Source: Sisyra terminalis
Taxonomy: Eukaryota > Arthropoda > Insecta > Neuroptera > Sisyridae
NCBI GenBank assembly: GCA_958496175.1
Contig: OY292275.1
Span: forward strand, 2,046,001-2,110,000
DNA: 64,000 nucleotides
Direction of reading: 5' to 3'
The notes under the pieces are model-generated. The model ran no database searches, had not been told where the DNA came from, and saw nothing but the letters and a program-made list of their open reading frames with translations. This document shows, one piece after another, positions 22,641 to 33,514 of this stretch. The stretch's first letter is position 1; each line of letters opens with the position of its first letter. The translations under genes were made by a program, and so were the position numbers.

Positions 22641-25600
22641 ACACTTTTCCCTCCAAGCACCTGGAGACCCAAAAGTCTCATCTTCAGAGGTATATGAGAA
22701 TTTTCATTGAATTGTGCTATAACCACTTATTGAGGGATTTTTCAAGTGAATTCTTTCAAATATAAGCCTTACAAAGTTTTTTGACGTACCTGAGGGCAGG
22801 CATGGACGTCATCTTCTGGATCTTTTTCTAAATTACGATCAAAATTAACTCAAAAAACACTGAGATAAAGTTTTGTAATCGCTGATTACTAATATTATGT
22901 TGATGAGGTTTCTAGCCTTACCTGGAGGATAGGCGTGGACGTCATCTTCTGGAGTTTTTGTAAATTTCGGACAAAAAAAGTTCGAAAAAAGTCGAAAGTA
23001 GTAGATTTTGAATTTAAAATGAATGACGTATCCTAATGTACCTGGTTATCATCAAAATTAGCTCAAAAAACACGAAGATGAAGTTTTGTAATCGCTGATT
23101 ACAAATATGTTGATGAGGTTTCCAGACTTACCTGGAGGATAGACGTGGACGTCATCTTCTGGAGTTTTTGTAAATTTCGGACAAAAAAAGTTCGAAAAAA
23201 GTCGAAAGTAGTAGATTTTGAATTTAAAATGAATGACGTATCCTAATGTACCTGGAGGTTTGAATATATATTTGAATATAGTTTGCCAAAAGTTCTGGAG
23301 ATGATATCCACGTCTACACCCCAGGTGCGTCAAATAATCTAAAAGTCTTAAAATTCGTGATTGTCGACTGATTTGGCGAAATTTTCGAAAAACTCCAGAA
23401 GATGATGTCCACGTTTACTTCCAGATGAATCTTATATTTGTGTTATACTGAAATCAGTAACCCCAAACATCCATAAAACAAATGATAGTAACAGATTTCA
23501 AAGAATTTGCAATCATAATTTAAAGTATTTACTAATTATATAGCGTTAATGTTTCCGATGATATTACAATTGCGAAAGTCTTCCCATGTGGTAATATTCC
23601 AATGTTTTCGAAAATATTCCTCGAGTATGGCCTCGTGTTTTATTTTCAACGTAATGCTGACATTTAAGGTTAACCAACCTACAATACCATATCAAAAAAA
23701 AAAAACTAGAACTCTTGAGATGCGTTTTTTGCATTTGATTCCTAAAAAGATGCATTTGATAAAAATGTTACCACGTTTCATTCTATACAAACGGGTTGCT
23801 GCATTTGTGCAACCCAAAAAAGCATACCTTGAAACGACCAATTAGTTTTATTTTTTCCCGGAAAATGGGAAAAATGGATTAAATTTTGATTACTTGGAAA
23901 TTCTTGGGATCGCTGATTATGAATATTGGGTCTTTTAAGTTTCTTTGTCCACCTAGAAGTCCAAATCTTCATTCGCTAGAGTTTATTAGAATTTTCTTTG
24001 AAATGAACTACAACCACTATTTCAAGGATTTTCGGGGTCACTGATTATAAATATAAGGATCATAATGTGCTGTGATGTACCTGGAGGTTGGCATAAACCT
24101 CATCTTCTGGAGCTATTCCAAATTTCGGACCAAAAATTGACAAATGCAATATTAGAAGTCGCTAATTTCGATGATATGATTCATGAGGTTTCCCGACGAA
24201 CCTGGAGGTAGATATGGACATCATCTTCTAGAGTTTTGTTTTAACTTTGTTAAAATTCTTACAATAAGTACAAAAAACACATTATGCACACCAATTATGG
24301 TTCCTGAGGATCTCTGACGTACCAGAAAGTAAACGTGAATGTCATCTTCTAAAAAAGCAGGTAATTTATATGTCAAACATTAAAACCTTACATTTTATTT
24401 TTTGCTAAAACCTCTAGGTATTTTTCTCCATTTAACGAATTAATATGATTTCTTATTCATTTCGGCAGTTCTAAATATTTCCTACCAAACAACGGACAAT
24501 CTTGGGCAGAATGAAAAGTTTTGGAAGAATATAAGTTTCATGGTAGCTAAATATTGTTACTTGGAAGTTCTTGGGGTCGCTGATTATGAATATTGAGTCT
24601 TCTAAGTTCTTCTATGCATTTGGAAGTACAGGAACTTCATCACCTGGAGTTTATAAGAATTTTCGTAGAAATAAATTATAATCATCTATGTAGGGGTTTT
24701 TGGGGTCACTAATTCAAATATCATGTTCATATAGTGCTCAGATGTACCTGGAGGTAGGCGTAAACCTCATCTTCTGGAGTTTTTTCCAAATTTCGAACAA
24801 AACATTAACTGATGAGATATTAGAAGTCGCTAATTTCGAATATATGATTCATGAGATATCCCGACAAACCTGGAGGTAGACATGGACATCATCTTCTAGA
24901 GTTTTGTTTTAACTTTGTAAAATTTTTTAAAATGAGTACAGAAAACACATTATGCACATCAATTATGGTTCTTGAGGATCTCTGACGTACCGGAAAGTAA
25001 ACGTGAATGTCATCTTATAAAAAAACAGGTAATTTATATGTCAAACATTAAAATTTTACATTTTATTTTTTGTTTAAACCTTTAGGTGTTTCTCTCCGTT
25101 TAACGAATTAATATTATTTCTTATTCATTTCGGCAGTTCTAAATATTTCCAATCAAATAATGGACAATCCTGGGCAGAATGAAAAGTTTTGGAAGAATAT
25201 CATTTTCGTGGTTCTATCCATTTAATGATCGATGAAATCGAGAATTAGGAATCAAACTATTCAATATAAAGAAAATACACAAAATAATTAAAGTTTTGTT
25301 GCTTGAGAACTATCAAAATCACTTATAATAAATATTGGATGTATCCACTTACTCCACCCACTTGGAACTCCATGAACTTTGCTTGGAGTTAATAAAAATT
25401 TTCTTTAAAATGAACTACAACCACTTTTTAAGGGATATTAGAAAGCAGTGATTACAAATATATGGTTCATAAAGGGCTCTGATGTACCTGGAGATTGGCA
25501 TAACCCTCATCTTCTAGAGTCGGACAATCCTGGGCAGAATGAAAAGTTTTGGAAGAATATAATTTTCGTGGTTCTATCCATTTGATGATCGATGAAATCG

Positions 25601-25980
25601 AAAATTAGGGATCAAACTTTTCAATATAAAGAAAATACACAAAATAATCGAAGTTTTGTTACTTGAGAACTATCAGAGTCACTTATTACAAATATTGGGT
25701 CTATCCACTTACTCCACCTACCTGAAACTCCGTGAATTTCACTTAGAGTTAATAAAAATTTTCTTTAAAATGAACTATAACCACTTTTTAAGGGATATTA
25801 GAAGGCAGTGATTACCAATATATGGTTCATAAAGGGTACCTGGAGGTTGGCATAAACCTCATCTTCAGAAATTTTTTCCAAATTTTGAACAAAATGCACA
25901 GATGGGATATTAGAAGTCTCTAGTTTCAAAGATTTGGTTCATAAGGTTTTTCGACGTGCCAGAAAAAAAAACGTGAACGT
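22640..25980 (-). repeat. Degenerate satellite, inverted block
   Basis: The same phrases as in 17300-19970 appear reverse-complemented (cctggaggatag, gtggacgtcatcttctgg). Substructure includes a unit of about 211 bp in tandem (22871-23260). A reverse copy of the 19040-19300 segment lies at 23265-23515. A 360-bp unit repeats from 25162 and 25522. A segment headed by cattttattttttg recurs at about 24391, 25060 and 26029. The many short frames are repeat artefacts. With the forward block, this flanks the mariner-containing stretch as a large imperfect inverted repeat. Confidence 0.7.
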
Positions 25981-26233
25981 CATCTTCTACAAAACAGGTA
26001 TTACTTATATGTAAATATTAATATTATACATTTTATTTTTTGTTGAAACCTTTAGATGTTTTTCTCCCTTTAAAGAATTAATATTATTCCATATTGGTAT
26101 AAGCAGTTCCGAATTTTTCAAATCAATCAAGGGACAATGCTGGGTAATGATATATTAAGTAAAAGTTTCGGACAAATATCATTTTCTTGGTTCCATCCAT
26201 TTGATAATCGATTAAATCGAAAATTAAGAATAC

Positions 26234-26928
26234 AAAGGACCCCGCACACAATACATGAGAATTTAGCCTCCCGTGGAATTCCCTAAAAACAATTGGAACA
26301 TGTTCTTCTTGACTTTCTGAACAAAAGTTCAAATGCAACCAAGGTCTGAAAAGGCCGTCATTCCAAGATATAGCGTGCATGAAGTCCAAAAATCATACCA
26401 TATATATGTATATATATAAGTTAAAGTCTGGACTCAGGGCTCACGGTTGGGGGGGGGGTGACAAAACACATCCTTTGGGTTCAATATTGGCCAAAAACAT
26501 GGTTTATCAAAAACCATGGCAGAAGCGAAACTTCTTTAGATCTTGACTTTTGCCACGGTTTTTGAATCAATTCGGACAATGGTTTTTCGACTAAACTTAT
26601 TATAATAATACCAATTGAATACAGTTGGTATTATTATAATAAGTTTAGTCGAAAAAATAGATGAATAGGCTTTTAAAATATGTATTTTTCTTTTTTTGGG
26701 AATTATTTAAAACGTACAATTGGAATCCTATAAAAAAGACAAAAAATATGAATATCATTGACTCAACTTAATCAACTTATCGTGCACGCTATATCTTGGA
26801 ATGACGGCCTTTTCAGACCTTGGTTGCATTTGAACTTTTGTTCAGAAAGTCAAGAAGAACATGTTCCAATTGTTTTTAGGGAATTCCACGGGAGGCTAAA
26901 TTCCCATGTATTGTGTGCGGGGTCCTTT
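26234..26928. mobile_element. Foldback with nested perfect hairpin
   Basis: The arms 26234-26379 and 26783-26928 are nearly identical reverse complements. They begin at AAAGGACCCCGCACAC and end at TAGCGTGCA. Because of this, both strands show the same short open frame (HAISWNDGLFRPWLHLNF and onward). The frame has no recognised domain and is not proof of a gene. A second, perfect palindrome lies in the spacer at 26583-26656. A catggttt/aaaccatg mini-hairpin is at about 26500. Confidence 0.75.
26583..26656. repeat. Perfect 32-bp inverted repeat, 10-nt loop
   Basis: The left arm 26583-26614 (TTTTTCGACTAAACTTATTA to ACCAA) is an exact reverse complement of 26625-26656. The loop is TTGAATACAG. 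The absence of any mismatch suggests a young palindrome. Confidence 0.9.
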
Positions 26929-26949
26929 TTCATTATCTGGAAAATGCAC

Positions 26950-27540
26950 AAAATGAACTAGGTTTTGTTACTTGGGGATTCTTGGAGTTACTGATTATGA
27001 ATATTGGGTCTACCCACTTGTTTTATGCACCTGAAATTCCATGAACTTCATAATTTGGAGTTTATAAAAATTTTCTTTGGAATGAATTTTAACCACTTAT
27101 TTAGAGATTTTGGAGGCATTGATTACAAATAATGGGTTGGGGAAAAAGTTCGTGGCGATATTAAGGTATATTTGATATCTAGTTGTTTCATATTTTTTAT
27201 AATCTCCCTCAAATTAAATATTGTCCATTTTGATCGACGACCTTCTGCCACTTCTCTGGAAGAGCAAGAATTCCATCGCTGTAAAATTTGGTAGTTTTTT
27301 GGTTGAAAAACTGAATGATTTGACCAAAACTCCAGAAGATGATATCCATATCTACCTCCAGGTACGTCGGAGAACTTCATGAATCATATATTTGTAATCA
27401 AAGTCTCCAAAATCTCTAAATAAGTGATTTAAAATCATTCCAAAGAAAATTTTGATAAACTCTAAGTTATGAAGTTCATGAAATTTCAGGTGCATAAAGC
27501 AAATAGGTAGACCAATATTCATAATCAGCGATTCCAAGAA
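26950..27540. repeat. Satellite remnant hosting a mariner fragment
   Basis: The phrases gattcttggagttactgatt and cctgaaattccatgaac continue the satellite seen to the left. After the mariner fragment the forward motif ctccagaagatgatatcc and acctccaggtacgtcgg resume, then the inverted cttcatgaaatttcaggtgc. Confidence 0.6.
27133..27328 (-). pseudogene. Mariner 3' fragment, different subfamily
   Basis: On the minus strand 27322-27226 translates to IIQFFNQKTTKFYSDG, ILALPEKWQKVVDQNG, QYLI and a stop. This is the recognisable C-terminus of a mariner transposase. About 90 bp further lies a terminal-repeat-like end with TTGGGGAAAAAGTTCGTGGC (27135 on the plus strand). The rest of the element is missing. 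The TIR and protein wording differ from the 19974 element, so a second mariner lineage invaded the satellite. Confidence 0.85.
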
Positions 27541-29636
27541 TAAATAAGATAAAAAACAATGTTTTTCTTTATTCTGTAAAAGAATTTTTATGATTTATTC
27601 AAAATTCTTAAGAAATATGTAACTTTAATAAGTAATCCTCCGGTTCAACGCTTCAATTTTATATCTGAAAACTTTTCCAAGAAAAAACTTTAAATAATTC
27701 AATTAAAGCTTCCATAAAAGCTTCATCCCATCAGAGTGCCTGGCCTCCACCGTTAAAAAAAAAAACTTAAATTGATTTTGATTGGCGAACTTAAATTTGT
27801 CCACTTTGAATAAAAACCGTCAATTTCCGAATAAATTTGAATATAAAATTAAAATTTCAAACCACATTTTGAGACTAAACGACTTTTTAGTCGTTCTACG
27901 AATAGGGTTTTTATTATTAAATCGCTATATAGCGAGTTTTAATCTGCAAAAATGATTAAATTTAAAAGCTCTTGTGTTAACAACCCGTTCGTGTTTTCAA
28001 CTCCACTTTATATGTGAAAAAATTATGTAAATTATTCGAAAGAATCTCAACAATGCACACACCTACCGACACACATATTCTCTCGGGATTTAATTATTGA
28101 AAATTATTTATGGAAAGATTTTTTTTTTTTGGGAATTGCACGAAAATATTTTGTGGAAAGTTTGTTGCAAACAACAATTTTCCGAATAACCCAATTTAAT
28201 GAAGCTGACTTGTTGAGAATTAAACATGCATTCGTTTATTGAATCAATAAACGAGCTTTTATATTGAAATCGATAAATCTTTTTGAATTCCCTTTAAAAA
28301 AAAAGGGGAAGTGATTTTGGGGTACGAATTTTCCATGAAGATTATGAGCTTTTGTTTGTACGGGTATTTCACATTCTTAAAGCTCCTTACGTACATAAAA
28401 CACATTTGTTATTTGAGTTTTCTCATTCACTTAAAATATCTTTTGCCATTTTTGCTGAGACTGGCATTCATTCATTTTCATTCAATTTTTGCTGTGTAAC
28501 TGTTGCAAAACTTTGTGCAAATATTTGCTGGTTTGGAACGGGAAACTATTTGTTTCTTTAAATTGCACAAAGCGCTTGTTTTTCGGAGGGATTTTCATAA
28601 AAATTTCCGATAAATCTGCAATAAAAAATTTATGAATTAGAGAAATTTATTATTGGTCTATCACCAGTGTGATTTATGTTAAATATCGACGGCATAATTA
28701 TAAGAAAAGCACTTAAATCTTCAAATTATTTTTGCTAGTATAAACCAGGGGAATTACAAGGGGGTATTACCATATAGTTTCCCGCATATTTCGAACCAAA
28801 AAAAAAACCCTTTTGTTCGCATAACATTCGCCTCCCCTATATCCATTCTTTGCCGACGTCAAATTCAATATTGCATTTTCCTTGCACAAAAACAATTTGT
28901 GGTTTCCATCCGCTGAATATTACGACCGATTTTATGTATGTGTACGAGTTTGCCAACGAATCCCGGCTGGTCGTAACGATACGAAATTATTTTTTACTTT
29001 CTTTTTCAACGAAAAAAAAAACAATACACCCGTTCTCGTCGTCTTCCACCTACAATTTAAAAATAAGCACATAAAAGCTCGTTTATCATACAAAAGAATC
29101 AACCCAATTATATACCTTGTAAATTTTAACGAATTATAAATATTTGCGTACAAATTTTTTCTTGGGAAGCTTTGTAAAGTTGCTGGGGCTTTGTTGGAAC
29201 ATCATTTCTTAAATGTGGTTAATACAATTATTTGAATACTGATAGAAATGTCTTTGATATGGCTTTTGCTTTGTAAAAACGAAAGCATATTTTTTTCCAG
29301 TGCTTTTTATTTACTCTTCAATCAATTTCAAAGTTATTTCAATGTCCTTGTGAAAATCGAGCGTTTTTTTTTTCATAGGGATGAAGATTGACGATGTTAA
29401 TAAGAACCAAGAAATTAAATTGACCAGTTTAAATGAGTGATGGATGACGAAAATCTGTCCAAGTCAGTCTGCATGCTTTTCGGTTGATATTTTTGAAATT
29501 ATTTACGGTAAATGAGCCAAATGGTCAAATCAATCATACGCATCAAGTGGCTCTATATATCTCGAGAAATTTCTACCTAAAAATTGAAATAATTTTAAGA
29601 AAATCTTATATAACTTTTTCCAGTAATTAACTTACC
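27541..29636. other. Single-copy AT-rich non-coding stretch
   Basis: Open frames around 28311-28561 and 28850-29153 overlap in several frames and strands, and none shows a domain. No repeats, TIRs or splice-bounded blocks can be supported. Confidence 0.4.
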
Positions 29637-29774
29637 AAATTATTTTTTTTGACTTTTTTTGGTCCCATCGTGAAATTTTGTTGGAAATACCAAAAAAAAA
29701 AAATTCTCTGAAAGTTTGAGCCCTTAATATTAATTTCCAACAAAATTTCACGATGGGACCAAAAAAAATCACCC
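29637..29774. mobile_element. Miniature FB-A foldback
   Basis: Both outer arms of FB-A (ggtcccatcgtgaaattttg and its inverse) are joined through ttaatattaat, leaving about 140 bp. The right end AAAAAAATCACCC abuts TA (29775-29776). It is an internally deleted derivative of the family. Confidence 0.75.
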
Positions 29775-29815
29775 TAGTAGATATAAAGGGAAAGGGGGAA
29801 AAATCTAAAGTCTTT

Positions 29816-30187
29816 TGTGTATACAATATATAAGATATATTGCAGTCCAATTTATCTAGTATAACTTAATATGATAATATATAAAAATCATACCACAAAC
29901 ATAAATTTGAACAGAAGTTCAAACAAAAATATTCGTGACGTATTACTCAGATACGTATTTCGATTGTCAAGCAAGCTTTATCAGTGGTCGTCAAGTAGTT
30001 TGGATCACTCCGTAACTGCTTTGTGATGACCACTGAGGAAGATTGCTTGGCAATCGAAATACGTCCGGAATATTTGTGTTTAAACTTCTGTACAAATTTA
30101 TGATTATGGTATGATTTTTATATATTATCATATTAAGTTATACTACATAAATTGGACTGCAATATATCTTATATATTGTATTCACAG
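29816..30187. mobile_element. Foldback FB-E copy, both arms
   Basis: The ends are tgtgtatacaatatata and tatattgtattcacag. The arms contain the cagtccaatttat and cgtatttcgattg blocks, and the centre is gtttggatcactccgtaac. It is followed by tataactgttcaaagtcagcga, a tail also found beside the copies at 14642 and 62234, so the true element may extend further. Confidence 0.75.
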
Positions 30188-30208
30188 TATAACTGTTCAA
30201 AGTCAGCG

Positions 30209-30635
30209 AGGAACTTTTTTGTAGGAAATCAAATTCTCTACAAGTTTTTCATTTATAATTTTTCCGTAGCTCTTGTTATTTACGAGATAAATGCAAAAAA
30301 AACGCGAATTTTATGGAAAAATCAGGTTCAGTGGCCCGTACTACCTCACCGGTGTGAGTTACGACTTTGTCGCAATGGGCACTTTTGTAGAGTGTTTAAT
30401 TCTGAGAAAAAACCATCGTCGGTAAAAGCGATCCCATGAAATTCCGCTGAGATATAGAAATTTAAAAATAAAAAATCAGAGATTCCGTGTATTTTCTATG
30501 GGAAATCTTTACACTTCTTGGTCGAGGACTTAAAATTAATATTAAGGGCTCAAACTTTCAGAGAATTTTTTTTTTTTTGGTATTTCCAATAAAATTTCAC
30601 GATGGGACCAAAAAAAGTAAAAAAAAAAATCACCC
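30209..30635. mobile_element. FB-A half copy (right arm only)
   Basis: It starts abruptly in ggaacttttttgtaggaaat directly after the FB-E tail and runs through the whole FB-A right arm to AAAATCACCC, next to TA (30636-30637). It is very close to copies 1 and 3. The 30152-30439 open frame is made of these two repeats joined and is not a gene. Confidence 0.75.
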
Positions 30636-30637
30636 TA

Positions 30638-31879
30638 ATATATAATGATATTGCAACGAAATAATTTAAATATATTATGTAAGGACATCAGAAGTTGATC
30701 AAATAGGAATTCATATAAATGCATCTTTTAGATCCAATACAAAAAAATTAAGTTCATTTTCATCAACTTTTGCCCCACAAACGCAATACTTTCTTGTCTT
30801 CCATTTCGGCAAATATAAAAGAAAACAGATATCATTAATCAGATTATATTCCATTCATTTTAATTAAATCACTCCAAATGAAAGTTATTGTTTGCCATCC
30901 CTCGTGTGTTTCGCCTTAATTAATAAAAGCTCCAAATTTCCGTTGAACAACAACAAAATAAATAATATCAGACACAATTAAATATTGGCGAGAAATTTCC
31001 AAGACTCTATCAATTACATTGCACAAAATAAACTCAAATGCACATCTTTTTCTAATAATTACGAAGTTTTTAATTTATAAACTAGCTTTGGAATAGTGTT
31101 CAAGTTTTGGCAAGCTTTCATGAAACAGAAATTCGGTCAAGGCTTGCGAAACTGTGCCAATTGGTGCAATAGATTAAAAAACGGAGCTTTTTTAAAAGCT
31201 CAGTTCAATAAATCATATTTATTTGTTATATAATGCGAAAAGTTTATATTTCATTAATCAAAGCTTTTGGAAAGTTCACAGAAAATAATAAGGATTCTTG
31301 TTTGGTTGGAAACGTACGGGGGTGGAACGGGGTTTAGAGGTATACATTAAAAAGTTTTTTAAGTATCGAACCATTTGTTTGATCAAGTTTGTAAACGTGG
31401 ACCAAGTACCTTCGTTGAAATATAGTTTTTTAATTTTTATTACTTTTTGCTATAAATCTGTTTGTTATTTTTATATTGTGCTCGTAATTTTCTTGCGTTT
31501 GAGCTTTTTCTGTGAAGTTGAAAGTACATAAATTTTCGTTGGACAGATACCCACACACACACGGACAAAAAGCTGTTACAATGGCAAACATGTTTTTTGT
31601 GTTGATAAAACTATTTAAGCTTTTCTCTGCTTTTAAAAATAAATTGTAAGTGTGATTTCTGTGAAGCTTTTTGTACGGTCAAGTTTTTATTTTAAGCTGA
31701 GAAATTGAGCCAGAAAGTTTACTTTAAAATGATAAGTTTAACGCTTGAAAGTTATTTGGAGCTTTTTGGAGTTTGATTTTTATAAGTGTTGGAGACTTTA
31801 AGCTTGGATCGAATGGATTAGCAGTCAAATAACTTTAACAATTTTACTCCACATTGGAGCTTTATTAAGATATACTATA
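30638..31879. other. AT-rich non-coding, no gene seen
   Basis: It is single copy by eye. A plus frame at 31298-31531 is short and hydrophobic with no domain. A short cacacacac run is near 31550. Confidence 0.4.
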
Positions 31880-32896
31880 GACTGACTGATTCAAAAAAAA
31901 ATATGATTTTTTTTTCTTAATTACATCGAAAATATTGTTGGGAATGACAAAAAAGAAATGCTGTGAAAGTTTAAGCTCTTAATATTAATATTAAGAGGTG
32001 CAGCATCGCAAATTTCGATTTTCCATTTAAATAATATAGGAACAATATTCTTTTGCACTTTGGAATTTTATAGCTCACGTTGGTGACAATATTTCGGAAT
32101 GACCAAGTTATATTCTTGTAGAAAATTGAACGATCTACAAAAAAGGTAAATTACAAATTTTTGATATATTTATTCTTTCAAAAGTTATTCGAAGTCAAAG
32201 TTGAACTAAAAAGAAATTTTAAAATTTTTTCAATTTTTTGACGCAACCATCAATTTTATGAGAAAATTTTATAGGTTTTTTTTGTAGAGCACTTTTTTTC
32301 TATAACATATCTCTATAAAAGTTGTTGATATTTTTCACAGGCCATAAGTTATTTGCATTAAACTAAAAATTCCCTGAATTATTAAATTTTAATGATAAAA
32401 ATTATTTTTTTTATTTTAATTAAATAACTTAGGACCTGTGGAAAATATCAAAAACTTTTATAGAGATAAGTTATAGGAAAAAAAGTGCTCTACAAAAAAT
32501 GTCCTATAAAATTTTCTCATAAAATTGAACGGTTGCGTCCAAAAATTGTAAAAATAATAAAATTTCTCTTTAGTTCGACTTTGACCACGAATAACTTTAG
32601 AAGGAATAAATATATCAAAAATTTATACAAGACCTCTTTTGTAGATCGTTCAATTTTCTACAAGAATATACCTTGGTCATTCCGAAATATTGTCACGAAA
32701 GTGAGCTATAAAATTCCAAAATGCAAGAGAATATTTTTCCCATGTTATTTAAATGGAAAATCGAAATTTGCGATGCGGCACCTCTAAATATGAATTTTAT
32801 GAGCTTAAACTTTCACAGGATTTTTTTTTTGTCATTCCCAACAATATTTTAAATATAATTAAGAAAAAAAAATCATGTTTTTTGAATCAGTCAGTG
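31880..32896. mobile_element. Foldback FB-D, complete
   Basis: The ends GACTGACTGATTC and GAATCAGTCAGTG are inverted, with TA outside (31878-31879, 32897-32898). The arms of about 480 bp show the shared skeleton: GAAAATATTGTTGGGAATGAC, TTAATATTAATATTAAGAGG, a tcacgttggtgac block, and GATCTACAAAAAAGG. The open frame 32485-32787 is arm sequence. No transposase. Confidence 0.8.
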
Positions 32897-32944
32897 TACA
32901 GTGCATCTTAATAAAGCTTCAATTTGGGAGGTCCCTTTTTACAG

Positions 32945-33514
32945 GTTCTTAAATTAAAAAAATAATTTTTATGTTAAAAATAGAATAATTCAGGGAATAT
33001 TGCTTTAAAACAATAAAATTACGAATATTTTCAAATTAATGCAAATAACTTAGGACCTGTGAAAAACATCAAAAACTTTTATAGAGATAAGTTATAGACA
33101 AAAAGTGCTCTACAAAAAATGTCCTATAAAATTTTCTCATAAAATTAATGGTTGCGTCAAAAAATTGAAAAAATATTAAAATTTCTCTTTAGTTCAACTT
33201 TGACCTCGAATAACTTTTGAAGGAATAAATAAATCAAAAACTTGTTCGAGACTTTTTTTGTAGATTGCTCAATTTTCTACAAGAATATAGCTTAGTCATT
33301 CCGAAATATTGTCTTCAATGTGAATTATAAAAGTCCAAAGTGCAAGAGAATATTGTTCCCATGTTATTTAAATGGAAAATCGAAATTTGCGATGCGGCAC
33401 CTCTTAATATTAATATTGAGAGCTTAAACTTTCACAGGTTTCTTTTTGTCATTCCCAACAATATTTTCGATATAGTTAAGAAAAACAAAATTAATCATTT
33501 TTTTTAAATCAGTC
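32945..33514. mobile_element. FB-D partial second copy
   Basis: It repeats the right arm of the neighbouring FB-D (aacttaggacctgtg, ctacaaaaaatgtcc, gcgatgcggcacctc) and ends in AAATCAGTC before TA (33515). Its left arm is reduced to about 100 bp. It either arose by unequal duplication of the first copy or is an independent insertion. Confidence 0.7.

Noticed and set aside
17300..25980. Possible CRISPR-like or coding repeat array
   Set aside because: Repeats are degenerate, long and irregularly spaced with no constant short repeat or unique spacers; it is satellite DNA.
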